DNA of 57,034 bases from Prevotella sp. (lineage in GTDB: Bacteria > Bacteroidota > Bacteroidia > Bacteroidales > Bacteroidaceae): the NCBI GenBank assembly GCA_017475265.1, contig JAFVFY010000074.1, positions 1 to 57,034 of the forward strand, read 5' to 3'. Within the stretch, counting starts at the first letter, position 1. Every line of letters starts with the position of its first letter. The translations under genes and the position numbers were made by a program. The notes below the pieces were generated by a model that was not told the DNA's origin, searched no databases, and saw nothing but the letters and a program-made list of their open reading frames with translations. Shown here one piece after another: positions 7,770 to 18,520 of this stretch.

Positions 7770-10700
7770 TCAGTAGTCGCGCTGGATATCAGCAATCTTC
7801 TCGTGCAGTTTCTTCATCTGCTCTTCCTGGAGCACGCGCTTGTACTCGATGGGTACCACCTGGATGAACTCTGAGACATAGTGCTGCCAGTCATCGAGCA
7901 TACGTCCGGCCAAGGCCGAGCCTGTGTGCAGGTAGTGCTGACGGATAAGCTCGAGCAGCTCCTTACGGCTGACGCTGTCCTCGACGAGGTTGATTTCCAC
8001 CATATCCATATTGCAGAAGTAGTCGAAATTGTGCTTGCGATCCCAGACGTATGCTACACCACCACTCATACCAGCGGCGAAGTTACGGCCCGTCTCACCC
8101 AGCACGACGACACGCCCGCCAGTCATGTACTCGCAGCAATGGTCGCCAGCACCCTCGATGACTGCAATGGCACCTGAGTTGCGCACACCAAAGCGCTCGC
8201 CTACCTTTCCGTTGATATAGAGCTCGCCGGAGGTGGCTCCATAAAGGCCGGTGTTGCCGGCGATGATGTTATCCTCGGCATGGAAGTCCTCACCAGAGCG
8301 GGCAGGAGGAAGAATCGAGATACGACCGCCAGAGAGACCCTTGCCGAAGTAGTCGTTGCACTCGCCCTCGAGCTTCAGGTTGACACCCTTGACTGCAAAC
8401 GCGCCGAACGACTGGCCCGCCGAGCCTTTGAACTTGATGTTGATGGTGCCGTCGGGCAGTCCAGCCTCGCCGTATTTCTTCGCGATGATGCCTGAGAGCA
8501 TGGTGCAGACAGCGCGGTCGGTATTCTTGATGGCGTAGTCGAGTGTCACCTCCTCCTGGTTGTCGATGGCCTTTGCCGCAGCCTTGATAATCTCCTCGTC
8601 CTTGACGCCGGTGACCTTCGTAAACTGACCGCGGTCCCAGTAGTAGGCCACGCTTCCTTGCGTGGCAACGGGGTCGGTGCTCCCACGCTGGGAAGCGTGG
8701 GCTACTGCGGGCTGATGCAGCAGGCGGGCGAAGTCGATGGTGCGCCATTTGTCGGCGGCGGCGGTATTTCCAGAGGCTGATGCCTCTGGCACGGTGGTTT
8801 CTATGAGGTCTGTGCGCCCGATGATTTCCTTCAGCGAATGGACACCGATTTCGGCGAGGTACTCGCGCACCTGCTGGGCCAGGAAGGTGAAGAAGTTTAC
8901 CACGTACTCAGCACGACCTTCAAAGTGCTTGCGTAACTCCGGGTTCTGAGTGGCCACGCCCATCGGACAGGTATTGGTGTTACACTTACGCATCATCACG
9001 CAACCCAGCACAATCAGTGGAAGCGTGCCAAACGAGAACTCGTCGGCTCCCAGCATGGCCATGATAATCACGTCCTTGGCAGTCTTCAGCTGTCCGTCGG
9101 TCTGTAGGCGCACCTGATTGCGCAGACCGTTCATCACAAGTGTCTGCTGCGTCTCAGCGAGACCAATCTCGGGCGAAATACCCGCAAAGCGCATACTCGA
9201 CGCCGGGCTGGCACCCGTACCGCCCTCTGAGCCGCTAATGACGATAAGATCGGCCTTGGCTTTCGCCACACCAGCGGCGATGGTTCCTACGCCACTCTCG
9301 GCTACCAGCTTCACGCTCACGGCGGCGGTTGGGTTGATATTCTTCAGGTCGAAGATGAGCTGTGCCAGGTCCTCGATACTGTAAATGTCGTGATGAGGTG
9401 GAGGCGAGATGAGCGAGATGCCGGGGATGGCATTACGTGTCTTGGCGATGATTTCGTTGACCTTGAAGCCAGGCAGCTGTCCTCCCTCACCAGGCTTCGC
9501 ACCCTGTGCCACCTTTATCTGAATCTCCTCAGCATTCACCAGATACTCGGCTGTCACGCCGAAACGCCCACTGGCAATCTGCTTGGTTTTTGAGCTCAGG
9601 CTAACGCCGTCTACTTCTGTGTGATAGCGGGCGTTATCTTCACCACCCTCACCAGTATTAGATCGTGTGCCCAGCTTGTTCATGGCCAGAGCCAAAGCCT
9701 CGTGGGCCTCGATGCTCAGCGCACCAAAGCTCATGGCACCGGTAACAAAGTGCTTCACGATGCTCTCCACAGGCTCCACCTCGTCGATAGGTGTGGGCTT
9801 GGCAGCCTTCTTGAATTTGAAGAAGTCTCGGATGAATATAGGTAATTCCTTCTCGTCAACGATGGCTGCCCACTGCTTGAACTTCTCATAGTTTCCTTGT
9901 CTGGTGGCCAGCTGTAACTGAGCTATCGTCTCTGGGTTCCAGGCATGCTTGATGCCGTCCTTACGCCAGGCAAACAGTCCCTGGTTCTTCAGCATGGTCT
10001 GCTCCTTAGCCTGTTCTTGCAGTCGGATAGCATCGCGGGCAATCTCCTTCAGCCCGATGCCGCCGATGGTGCTCACCTCTGTACCGAAGTAACGGCTCAG
10101 CAGGTCTTCGCTCAGTCCGATGCTCTCGAAAATCTTAGCTCCACGATATGAGCGGATGGTCGAGATACCCATCTTCGACATAATCTTCTTGAGGCCTTTA
10201 TCCACCGCCTTGATATAGTGGCTTTCTGCCGTAGCATACTCCTCCTGAATCTTTCCTTTCTTCACCAAATCGTCGAGGATGGCGAAGGTCATATACGGAC
10301 AGAGTGCGCTGGCACCATAGCCCAGCAGCAAAGCCGCATGCATGTTCTCGCGAATCTCGCCGCTTTCTACAATCAAGGCGGTCTGTACGCGCTTGCCTAC
10401 GCTAATCAGATAGTGGTGGACGGCAGAGACTGCCAGGAGGGATGGGATGTAGAAACCTTCCCCCTGCCCCTCCAAAGGAGGGGTGATTTCTACCTTGTCG
10501 GTTAGGATGATGTAGTTTACACCCTCATCCACGCTAGCCTCCGCATCCTTACATAATTTGTCAAGAGCATTGCGCAGCCGCTCCCCTCCTTTGGAGGGGC
10601 CAGGGGAGGCGACCATCGCCAGCTTCTTCGTCTTGAATCCCTTATACCTTATGTTGCAAAGAATATCCAGCTGCGTGTTGGTCAATACTGGTTGTGGCAG

Positions 10701-12443
10701 ACGAACCATTTTGCAGTTCGAGGCATCGGGCGTCAGGATGTTGGTTCCTACGGCACCTATGTACTCCGTCAGACTCATCACCAGCTCCTCGCGAATGGGG
10801 TCGATGGCAGGATTGGTGACCTGTGCAAACTGCTGACGGAAATAGTTGAACAACACCTGTGGACGGTCTGAGATAACTGCCAGCGGCGTGTCGTTACCCA
10901 TAGCTGCTACAGGCTCCTGACCGGCTGTGGCCATTGGGATGATGGTCTTGTCAATATCCTCCTGACCAAAACCGAAGGTGACGAGCTTCTGCTCTAAGTC
11001 CTTTACGCCGTTCTCCACGTGTCGGCCACTCTTCAGCTTCTCCAGTTGAACACGGTTCTCGCTCAGCCACTCGCGGTAGGGATGAGCCTTGGCCAGCTTT
11101 TCCTTTATCTCGCCGTCGTAGTAAATCTTTCCCTCCTGCGTGTCAATCAGCAGAATCTTACCTGGCTGCAACCGACCTTTGCTCACCACGTCGCCTGGCT
11201 CGAAGTCCATCACGCCAACCTCCGAGGCTACCACCATCATACCCTGCTTCGTAATGGTATAACGGCTGGGGCGCAGACCGTTTCTGTCCAACATTCCTCC
11301 TGCATAGCGACCATCGGAGAATAACAGGGCGGCAGGGCCGTCCCAAGGCTCCATCAAAATGGAGTGATACTCGTAGAACGCCTTCAAGTCCTCACTAATC
11401 GGGTTCTTGTCGTTGAAGCTCTCAGGCACCAGAATGGCCATCGCCTGGGGCAACGAGAGTCCACTCAACATGAGGAATTCAAAGACATTATCCAACGAAG
11501 CACTATCGCTCATGCCCTCCTGTACAATCGGCCTCAAGTCTTTGATGTTACCCAGTGCCTCGCTGTTCAGCACGCTCTCACGGGCCTTCATCCATCCGCG
11601 ATTACCCCGAATGGTGTTTATCTCGCCGTTGTGAGCCAACAAGCGGAAAGGCTGGGCCAGTTTCCATTTGGGGAATGTGTTTGTGCTGAATCGGGAGTGA
11701 ACCAGCGCCAGTCCGCTTGTAAAGTATTCGTTAGACAGGTCAGGGAAGTAGCGACGTAGCTGTCCGCTGGTCAGCATACCCTTATAGATGATATTCTTGC
11801 TCGAAAGCGAGCAGATATAGAAATCCTCATTAAAGATGCGGTTTTCAATCCTCTTCCTTATTTTATATAATGTACGCTCGAAAGCCTTTTCCTCTTCGTC
11901 CGGATTGTAATCACTTCCTTCTCCCCTTGAAGAGGGGCCAGGGTTAAGGCTTCTCTTCACGAAAATCTGCTTGATGGCTGGCTCTACCTCACGAGCCCCA
12001 GCCCCCAGCACCTCTGGGTTCGTAGGCACGGCGCGCAGATGCATCAGCGTCAGTCCCTCGCGCTCAATCTCCTCTATCATCACGGAGAGAATTTCCTGCT
12101 GGGACTTCTCGTCCTTCGGCAGGAACACCAATCCAGTACCATACTTTCCCTTCTCAGGCACGGGAATGCCCTGCAACAAGATAAACTCGTGGGGAATCTG
12201 AACCATGATACCAGCACCGTCGCCAGTCTTGTCGCGTGTCTCGGCTCCGCGATGCTCCATGTTTTCCAGCACCTTCAAGGCGTTGTCCACTAGTTCGTGA
12301 CTCTTGCCGCCGTGGATGTTCACTACCATTCCCACGCCGCAGGCATCGTGCTCGTACTGGCTCTGATAAAGTCCTTTCTGCGAACCTTGTGCGCTCTGTT
12401 CGCCCTGTGTGCTCTGTGTTGTTTGAAGTTTACATTTTGTCAT
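7770..12443 (-). CDS. gltB: Glutamate synthase large subunit
   Basis: The protein has 1557 residues when started at MTKCKLQTTQ (12443); the longer frame to 12515 would run through the promoter and is unlikely. The order is standard: class II glutamine amidotransferase domain (nucleophile Cys35 in EHDACGVG, after a 34-residue propeptide to be removed), central domain, FMN/2-oxoglutarate synthase barrel (GEGGEDNARYH; GSEGGTGASP), Fe-S cysteines (CVMMRKCNTNTCPMGVATQ), and C-terminal GXGXG beta-helix (GGRISILPP ... NTGLYGATSG). It is longer than usual because of repeats translated in frame: a CACAG-word repeat in the propeptide, three GGAGGGG palindromes, one two-hairpin element and one small palindrome. 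It is the first gene of the gltBD operon and diverges from amtB1. Confidence 0.93.
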   Translation of the reverse strand: MTKCKLQTTQSTQGEQSAQGSQKGLYQSQYEHDACGVGMVVNIHGGKSHELVDNALKVLENMEHRGAETRDKTGDGAGIMVQIPHEFILLQGIPVPEKGKYGTGLVFLPKDEKSQQEILSVMIEEIEREGLTLMHLRAVPTNPEVLGAGAREVEPAIKQIFVKRSLNPGPSSRGEGSDYNPDEEEKAFERTLYKIRKRIENRIFNEDFYICSLSSKNIIYKGMLTSGQLRRYFPDLSNEYFTSGLALVHSRFSTNTFPKWKLAQPFRLLAHNGEINTIRGNRGWMKARESVLNSEALGNIKDLRPIVQEGMSDSASLDNVFEFLMLSGLSLPQAMAILVPESFNDKNPISEDLKAFYEYHSILMEPWDGPAALLFSDGRYAGGMLDRNGLRPSRYTITKQGMMVVASEVGVMDFEPGDVVSKGRLQPGKILLIDTQEGKIYYDGEIKEKLAKAHPYREWLSENRVQLEKLKSGRHVENGVKDLEQKLVTFGFGQEDIDKTIIPMATAGQEPVAAMGNDTPLAVISDRPQVLFNYFRQQFAQVTNPAIDPIREELVMSLTEYIGAVGTNILTPDASNCKMVRLPQPVLTNTQLDILCNIRYKGFKTKKLAMVASPGPSKGGERLRNALDKLCKDAEASVDEGVNYIILTDKVEITPPLEGQGEGFYIPSLLAVSAVHHYLISVGKRVQTALIVESGEIRENMHAALLLGYGASALCPYMTFAILDDLVKKGKIQEEYATAESHYIKAVDKGLKKIMSKMGISTIRSYRGAKIFESIGLSEDLLSRYFGTEVSTIGGIGLKEIARDAIRLQEQAKEQTMLKNQGLFAWRKDGIKHAWNPETIAQLQLATRQGNYEKFKQWAAIVDEKELPIFIRDFFKFKKAAKPTPIDEVEPVESIVKHFVTGAMSFGALSIEAHEALALAMNKLGTRSNTGEGGEDNARYHTEVDGVSLSSKTKQIASGRFGVTAEYLVNAEEIQIKVAQGAKPGEGGQLPGFKVNEIIAKTRNAIPGISLISPPPHHDIYSIEDLAQLIFDLKNINPTAAVSVKLVAESGVGTIAAGVAKAKADLIVISGSEGGTGASPASSMRFAGISPEIGLAETQQTLVMNGLRNQVRLQTDGQLKTAKDVIIMAMLGADEFSFGTLPLIVLGCVMMRKCNTNTCPMGVATQNPELRKHFEGRAEYVVNFFTFLAQQVREYLAEIGVHSLKEIIGRTDLIETTVPEASASGNTAAADKWRTIDFARLLHQPAVAHASQRGSTDPVATQGSVAYYWDRGQFTKVTGVKDEEIIKAAAKAIDNQEEVTLDYAIKNTDRAVCTMLSGIIAKKYGEAGLPDGTINIKFKGSAGQSFGAFAVKGVNLKLEGECNDYFGKGLSGGRISILPPARSGEDFHAEDNIIAGNTGLYGATSGELYINGKVGERFGVRNSGAIAVIEGAGDHCCEYMTGGRVVVLGETGRNFAAGMSGGVAYVWDRKHNFDYFCNMDMVEINLVEDSVSRKELLELIRQHYLHTGSALAGRMLDDWQHYVSEFIQVVPIEYKRVLQEEQMKKLHEKIADIQRDY
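8643..8706 (-). repeat. Two-hairpin coding element in gltB
   Basis: Two hairpins, CCCACGCTTCCCAGCGTGGG (8682-8701) and GCCACGCAAGGAAGCGTGGC (8647-8666), are translated as VAHASQRGS ... QGSVAYYW. The same arrangement, at DNA and protein level, sits in carA at 34580-34640. Confidence 0.65.
8770..8789 (-). repeat. Small palindrome in gltB
   Basis: CCAGAGGC-TGAT-GCCTCTGG, a perfect 8-bp stem, translated as part of VPEASASGNT. It lies 60 bp upstream, in coding direction, of the two-hairpin element, in a variable part of the protein. Confidence 0.45.
10456..10484 (-). repeat. Palindromic element in gltB (copy 3)
   Basis: CCCCTCCaaaGGAGGGG core plus a CCTTCCCCCTG arm, read as TPPLEGQGEGF; the orientation is opposite to the copy at 10581. 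Confidence 0.7.
10581..10610 (-). repeat. Palindromic element in gltB (copy 2)
   Basis: CCCCTCCtttGGAGGGG core with CAGGGGAGG arm, read in frame as ASPGPSKGGERL. Confidence 0.7.
11913..11949 (-). repeat. Palindromic element in gltB (copy 1)
   Basis: CTCCCCTTgaAGAGGGG core with an outer CTTCCTT ... AAGG arm, read as LNPGPSSRGEGSD in the amidotransferase domain. Confidence 0.65.
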
Positions 12444-12484
12444 ATTATCCTTACTTTTACTTTCTCTTTGTCTGATTTCGGCTG

Positions 12485-12516
12485 CAAAGGTAATGCAAAC
12501 TGCTTGTATACACAAA
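12485..12516 (-). promoter_or_regulatory. gltB promoter
   Basis: Minus strand: TTTG (12513-12516), 20-bp spacer, TACCTTTG (12485-12492). The ATG at 12443 lies about 36 nt downstream of the predicted start. The nitrogen motif found at the other promoters is not obvious here. An inverted ATCATTTTG/CAAAATGAT pair (12557-12596) lies in the divergent region shared with amtB1. Confidence 0.7.
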
Positions 12517-12594
12517 GAAATTCTGTCTTTTTTAATCCTTAATCAACCAGCAACTATCATTTTGTAACTATACGTGGTACTTTTAAGTCAAAAT

Positions 12595-12610
12595 GATAAC
12601 AAAATGCAAC
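12595..12610 (+). promoter_or_regulatory. GATAACA-type motif upstream of amtB1
   Basis: GATAACAAAATGCAAC. A similar string, GATAACAGTTTG(T/C)AAC, lies upstream of glnK (from 17807) and glnN (from 20622). Confidence 0.4.
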
Positions 12611-12650
12611 TTATGGACACAAAAACATTTACACTTTGATATTTGTACGC

Positions 12651-12673
12651 GTTTTTAACAATCAAAACGTAAG
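12651..12673 (+). promoter_or_regulatory. Nitrogen-regulon motif upstream of amtB1
   Basis: GTTTTTAACAA + T + CAAAACGTAAG. It ends 31 bp before the -7 box, the same distance as at glnK and glnN. A second shared block (TTTACACTTTGATATTTGT, from 12628) lies directly upstream, as at glnK. Confidence 0.65.
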
Positions 12674-12680
12674 TAATCCT

Positions 12681-12711
12681 TTTGAATAACCATCGAAAGA
12701 ATATACCTTTG
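12681..12711 (+). promoter_or_regulatory. amtB1 promoter
   Basis: TTTG (12681-12684), 19-bp spacer, TACCTTTG (12704-12711). Confidence 0.7.
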
Positions 12712-12757
12712 CAGCCGATTTGTAGCAATGTGTAAAATACTAAATAGGTTATAAGGT

Positions 12758-14143
12758 ATGAAGATTAAAAAGCGTTGGAAAATCCTGATGACGGCAATGA
12801 CGCTGATAGCCGTTGCAGGGCTATGCGTAGGGGAACCTACGTTTGAGTGTGACTGGTCGGTAATCAGCGCGGCCGATGTGGCGTGGCTGATTACCGCCAC
12901 CATTTTTGTGCTGATGATGACACCCGGTTTGTCGTTCTTCTATGGCGGCATGGTAGGTGCGAAGAATGTCATCAGCACGATGTTGCAGTCGTTTATCGCT
13001 ATGGGACTCATTTCGGTGCTGTGGGTGGTCGTCGGCTTCTCGCTGTGCTTTGGCGACGACATAGGCGGCATCATCGGCAACCCCTTGACATTCCCCATGT
13101 TTCATAACGTAGGCGGAGCCGTCTATACCACGCCTGCGGGTAACGTATTAGGCGGTGCAACAATCCCGCTGGCGTTGTTTGCCTTGTTCCAGATGAAGTT
13201 TGCCATCATCACCCCTTCGCTGATTACGGGTTCGTTTGCCGAGCGCGTGAGGTTTTCGGCCTACATGTTCTTCATGATGTTCTTCTTCTTCGTCATCTAC
13301 TGCCCACTGGCCCACATGACGTGGCATCCTGAGGGACTGTTTATGCAGTGGGGCGTCATCGACTTTGCGGGTGGTATCGTGGTGCATGCCTCCAGTGGCG
13401 TGGCCGCTCTCGCAGGAGCCATCTATCTTGGACGGCGTAAGGCGGAGACCCGTAAGAGCGAACCGGCCAACATCCCCTTTGTACTTCTGGGAGCTGCCAT
13501 GTTGTGGCTGGGCTGGTTTGGCTTCAATGCGGGTTCTTCGCTCCATGCCGACGGACAGGCCATCAAGGCGTTCCTCAACACAAATACGGCCTCGGCTACG
13601 GCCATGATGACATGGATATTCTTCGACTGTCTGCGCGGTCGCAAACCGTCGGCAATGGGTGCTGCCGTGGGTTGCGTGGTTGGTCTGGTGGCTATCACGC
13701 CCTCGGCAGGTTATGTCACCGTGGGGCAGAGCATTTTCATCGCCTTTGTCATCACGCTCATCTGTAACATTGCCGTCTACTGGCGCTCGCACTCCAACAT
13801 CGACGATGCCCTCGACGTGTTCCCGACGCACGGTACTGGTGGTATCTTCGGCACGGTGCTGACGGGCATTTTCATTCAAGAGGGGCTGATTGCAGGCACG
13901 TGGGAAGGCTTTGTCATCTTCCTCTACCATCTGCTGGCCATCGTCATCGTGTTCGTCTATACGTTCGCCATGAGCTGGGCGGGCTACAAACTCATCGACA
14001 TGCTCATCCCCATGCGCGTCTCAGCATTCAGCGAAAAGGTCGGTCTCGACTTCTCTCAGCACGACGAACACTACGGACTGGCGCACATCGGAGAACGAGA
14101 ACTCGCAGAATACGAAGAGCACATCCGAGAGAAAAACAAATAA
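12758..14143 (+). CDS. amtB: Ammonium transporter (Amt), first copy
   Basis: The product is a 461-residue inner-membrane ammonium channel of the Amt/Rh family. It has a cleavable-looking hydrophobic start, then eleven expected membrane helices. Family landmarks are visible: MTPGLSFFYGGMVGAKN near residue 50, ITGSFAERV, PLAHMTWH (first pore histidine), ASGVAALAGA, LWLGWFGFNAGS and FPTHGTGGIFG (second pore histidine), with a cytoplasmic tail rich in Glu and Lys. It has its own promoter, diverging from gltB, and is not directly paired with the P-II gene (5 kb away), although P-II probably controls it. ATG 12758 follows a GGTTATAAGGT ribosome site. Confidence 0.9.
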   Translation: MKIKKRWKILMTAMTLIAVAGLCVGEPTFECDWSVISAADVAWLITATIFVLMMTPGLSFFYGGMVGAKNVISTMLQSFIAMGLISVLWVVVGFSLCFGDDIGGIIGNPLTFPMFHNVGGAVYTTPAGNVLGGATIPLALFALFQMKFAIITPSLITGSFAERVRFSAYMFFMMFFFFVIYCPLAHMTWHPEGLFMQWGVIDFAGGIVVHASSGVAALAGAIYLGRRKAETRKSEPANIPFVLLGAAMLWLGWFGFNAGSSLHADGQAIKAFLNTNTASATAMMTWIFFDCLRGRKPSAMGAAVGCVVGLVAITPSAGYVTVGQSIFIAFVITLICNIAVYWRSHSNIDDALDVFPTHGTGGIFGTVLTGIFIQEGLIAGTWEGFVIFLYHLLAIVIVFVYTFAMSWAGYKLIDMLIPMRVSAFSEKVGLDFSQHDEHYGLAHIGERELAEYEEHIREKNK

Positions 14144-14164
14144 TAATCAACTAAAAGAAGTTAT

Positions 14165-14342
14165 CTACATTATTCATGGCAATTGATAAAACAACGGATT
14201 AAAACTGATTTCACGGATTTTCACGGATTATTTAAATCTCCTCATCGAATTTGGAAGAAATCTGTGAAATCCATTATAATCAGTAAAATCCGTGTAATCC
14301 GTAAAATCCGTTGTTGAAAAAAGAATGAATAATCCAAGTTAA
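14165..14342 (+). repeat. AACAACGGATT palindromic repeat, copy 1
   Basis: A ~178-bp non-coding repeat, over 90% identical by eye to 24522-24700. Its ends are AACAACGGATT (14190-14200) and its complement AATCCGTTGTT (14305-14315); inside are many ACGGATT words in both orientations, so the RNA can fold on itself. The whole 211-bp amtB1-pyrG gap consists of this element, which ends just before the pyrG ribosome site. Confidence 0.7.
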
Positions 14343-15980
<1,638 letters not shown>

Positions 15981-16008
15981 ATCGTAAATTTGGAAATAGT
16001 AAATCAAC

Positions 16009-17780
16009 ATGGTGGAACAGTTGAAGCATGAATGTGGCGTGGCGATGATCCGCCTGCTGAAGTCGCTGGACTATTACGAAACCCAGTACGGCACTCGGGC
16101 ATACGGGTTCAACAAGCTCTACCTGATGATGGAGAAGCAGCACAATCGTGGTCAGGAGGGTGCCGGTATTGGTTGTGTCAACCTTGATGCCCCTGCCGGT
16201 ACAGAATATATGTTCCGCGAGAAGGCCGAGGGCAAGGATGCTATCACCGAAATATTCAAGATGATAGGAAGTGGCCTCGCTTCTGATGATGACTCAGCTA
16301 ATAATTCTCAATTATCAATTCTCAATTATTATTGGGTCATCTGCGCTATTCGACTACAGGCAAGAGCGGACTACAATATGTTCATCCGTTCCTGCGCCGT
16401 AACAACTGGCGCGCCAAGAACCTCTGTCTGTGCGGCAACTTCAACATGACCAATATCGATGAGGTCTTTCAGTTCTTGACAGCACAGGGGCAGTCGCCGC
16501 GTATCTATGGCGACTCGTACATCACGCTTGAACTAATGGGCCACCGGCTTGACCGCGAGGTGGAGCGACTGTATGAGGAAGCCAAGGCAAAGGGACTTGA
16601 AGGGCTCGACATTACGCAATACATCGACGACCACGTGGAGATGGCCAATGTACTTCGGAAGACGATGGAGCACTACGACGGCGGCTACGTGATGTGCGGA
16701 CTGACGGGCAGCGGTGAGATGTTTGCCGTTCGTGACCCCTGGGGCATCCGTCCTGCGTTCTACTATCGCGATGACGAGATGGTGGCCTTGGCCAGCGAGC
16801 GACCAGTATTGCAGACGACGTTCAATCTGCAATGTGAAGATATACACGAGCTAAAGCCCGGCGAGGCACTTATCGTTCGTAGAAATGGTGAGAGCCGATT
16901 GGTGCAGATTATGCCAGCCAAACAACTGAGTGCGTGTTCTTTCGAGCGCATTTATTTCAGCCGAGGCTCTGATCGTGACATCTATCAGGAGCGCAAACGG
17001 TTAGGCGAGCAACTGACACCCGCGATACTCAAGGCCATCGACGGCGATGTGGAGAACACGGTATTCTCCTATATCCCCAACACCGCTGAGGTAGCCTATT
17101 ACGGTATGACGGACGGTTTCCGTCAGCAGGGTTATAACGTGCGGACGGAAAAGGTTGTGTGGAAGGACATCAAACTGCGTACCTTCATCGCCGACAACAG
17201 CGAGCGCAACGACCTGGCCGCCCACGTCTACGACATCAGCTACGGTTCGCTACGTCCCTACGAGGACAACCTCGTGATTATCGACGACTCGATAGTTCGA
17301 GGCACGACTTTAAGAGAGAGTATTTTTAAAATCCTCGACCGTCTGCACCCCAAGAAGATTGTCATGGTGTCGAGTTCGCCACAGATTCGCTATCCCGATT
17401 ATTACGGTATCGACATGGCCCACTTAGAGGAGTTTTGTGCCTTCCGCGCCACGATGGCATTGATTGAAAAGAAAAGCCTCACCTCCAGAGTCCAAGAGGT
17501 ATATCATGCTTGCAAGGAGCATCCTTTGGAGGCCAACCATGTAAGGCGTATTTACGAACCGTTTACCGTTGAAGAAATCAACGAGAAGATTGTGGAGATG
17601 CTGCGCCCGAAGGACATGCAGGCACCTATCGAACTGGTGTTCCAAAGCATCGAGGGGCTGCATCATGCTTGCCCCAACCATCCCGGTGACTGGTATTTCA
17701 CAGGGCACTACCCCACGCCTGGCGGCACCCGGCTCTGCAATCAGGCCTTCGTCAATTGGTATGAAAACGCTTGCAATTAG
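16009..17780 (+). pseudogene. purF: Amidophosphoribosyltransferase (purF), frameshifted
   Basis: PurF makes phosphoribosylamine from PRPP and glutamine, the first step of purine synthesis. Two frames make up one gene. 16009-16331 gives the amidotransferase start (MVEQLKHECGVAMIR, nucleophile Cys9; MEKQHNRGQEGAG). After a -1 shift, from about 16329, GHLRYSTTGKSG continues to the PRPP site (VIIDDSIVRGTTLRES) and the stop at 17780. The break lies in an AT-rich word repeat (16301-16331, TCAATTATCAATTCTCAATT) that replaces some 25 residues present in relatives. Everything beyond it is intact with no other defect. Either the repeat inactivated the gene recently, a read error exists there, or ribosomes slip at AATTATTATTGGG; the first two are likelier. 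Confidence 0.8.
16301..16331 (+). repeat. CAATT(A/C)T word repeat at the purF break
   Basis: aaTTCTCAATTaTCAATTCTCAATTATTA; similar words (TTCAATTTTCAATCTTCAATCTTG) occur at 46886-46914. Confidence 0.6.
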
Positions 17781-17800
17781 TGTTTACTCCTACTCGTTCT

Positions 17801-17829
17801 GTGTCCGATAACAGTTTGTAACGAAATGA
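17801..17829 (+). promoter_or_regulatory. Conserved upstream string of glnK
   Basis: GTGTCCGATAACAGTTTG, then TAACGAAATGA, a 29-base string with one difference from 20616-20644 upstream of glnN. In both places it ends 74-75 bp before the GTTTTTAACAA motif. Confidence 0.6.
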
Positions 17830-17880
17830 CACGCTTTTCGGACATGGTGTTAGCAGAAAGCATGTTTTTGTCTGAAAATA

Positions 17881-17926
17881 TTTACACTTTGATAATTGTG
17901 TGCGTTTTTAACAAACAAAGTGAAAG
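17881..17926 (+). promoter_or_regulatory. Nitrogen-regulon motif upstream of glnK
   Basis: Block 1, TTTACACTTTGATAATTGTG (17881-17900), is nearly the same as at amtB1. Block 2, GTTTTTAACAAACAAAGTG + AAAG (17904-17926), ends 31 bp before the -7 box. CACTTTG and CAAAGTG form an inverted pair here. Confidence 0.65.
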
Positions 17927-17933
17927 AATTTTA

Positions 17934-17964
17934 TTAGATAATCAGGCAAAGTGTCGTACCTTTG
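17934..17964 (+). promoter_or_regulatory. glnK promoter
   Basis: Weak -33 box TTAG (17934-17937), 19-bp spacer, perfect TACCTTTG (17957-17964). A poor -33 box is what an activator-dependent promoter would show. Confidence 0.6.
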
Positions 17965-18033
17965 CACCGTCAAACAAACAAAGTGTGTAACCCAGTAAGA
18001 GGGTTTAGTATTAATTTAATAAGGTAAAAAGGT

Positions 18034-18381
18034 ATGAAAAAGATTGAAGCAATTATCCGCAAGACGAAGTTCGATGAGGTGAAAGCTGCTTTGCTATCAT
18101 CCGACATCGACTGGTTTGAGTACCACGACGTGCATGGCATCGGGCAGAGCCGTCAGGAGCGTATTTATCGTGGAGTTCAGTATTCTACCGATGTCATTGA
18201 ACGAGTAGCCATTACCATCGTGTGCCGAGACATTTTCCTCGACCCAACGGTGAAGGTGATTCTGAAGGTAGCCCATACGGGTGAGGTTGGCGATGGCCGC
18301 ATCTTCGTGAGCGGCGTGATAGACACGTGGTCTATCCGCACGGGCGAGAACGGCGACACCGTACTGAGAGACAAGAAGTAA
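18034..18381 (+). CDS. glnK: Nitrogen regulatory protein P-II
   Basis: This 115-residue P-II protein senses 2-oxoglutarate and ATP/ADP and plugs Amt channels. Seen: MKKIEAIIRKTKFDEVKAAL (first beta-alpha), T-loop region GIGQSRQERIYRGVQYSTDV, whose tyrosine in GVQY matches the residue uridylylated in E. coli, and the nucleotide-binding signature AHTGEVGDGRIFVSGV ... IRTGENGD. Whether it is modified here is unknown, since no uridylyltransferase is in view. The gene leads glnK-amtB2-porin, the typical P-II/Amt pairing, and its start follows an AAGGTAAAAAGGT ribosome site. Confidence 0.92.
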   Translation: MKKIEAIIRKTKFDEVKAALLSSDIDWFEYHDVHGIGQSRQERIYRGVQYSTDVIERVAITIVCRDIFLDPTVKVILKVAHTGEVGDGRIFVSGVIDTWSIRTGENGDTVLRDKK

Positions 18382-18520
18382 CGACCTCCCCCGACCCCTC
18401 CAAAGGAGGGGAGAACAACACCACCCCTTACAAAAGAGGGGAGAAAAACAACACAACACAAACACAAATTCACAACCCCGTACCTCCGTTCGGGTTCCCC
18501 CTCCTTAGGAGGGGGTAAGG
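18382..18520 (+). repeat. Inverted palindromic elements between glnK and amtB2
   Basis: The 154-bp spacer holds a forward copy (ACCTCCCCC-GA-CCCCTCC-AAA-GGAGGGG, 18383-18412), a half copy (CCCCTT..AAGAGGGG, about 18422-18441) and a reverse copy (about 18494-18528, ending GTAAGGGGGAGGT). Copies one and three can pair into a long stem enclosing ~80 nt, which may reduce amtB2 expression relative to glnK or stabilise the message. The string CAACACAAACACAAATTC (18454-18471) recurs exactly in dapF at 32202-32219. Confidence 0.65.

Noticed and set aside
12443-12515. Longer gltB start at 12515
   Set aside because: It would place the start codon inside the promoter boxes and add an unconserved 24-residue stretch.
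13148-13930. 260-codon frame opposite amtB1 and similar long antisense frames (14409-15347, 37815-38516, 23317-24270)
   Set aside because: Shadows of conserved genes: low-complexity His/Arg/Val-rich products, no ribosome sites, no recognisable motifs.
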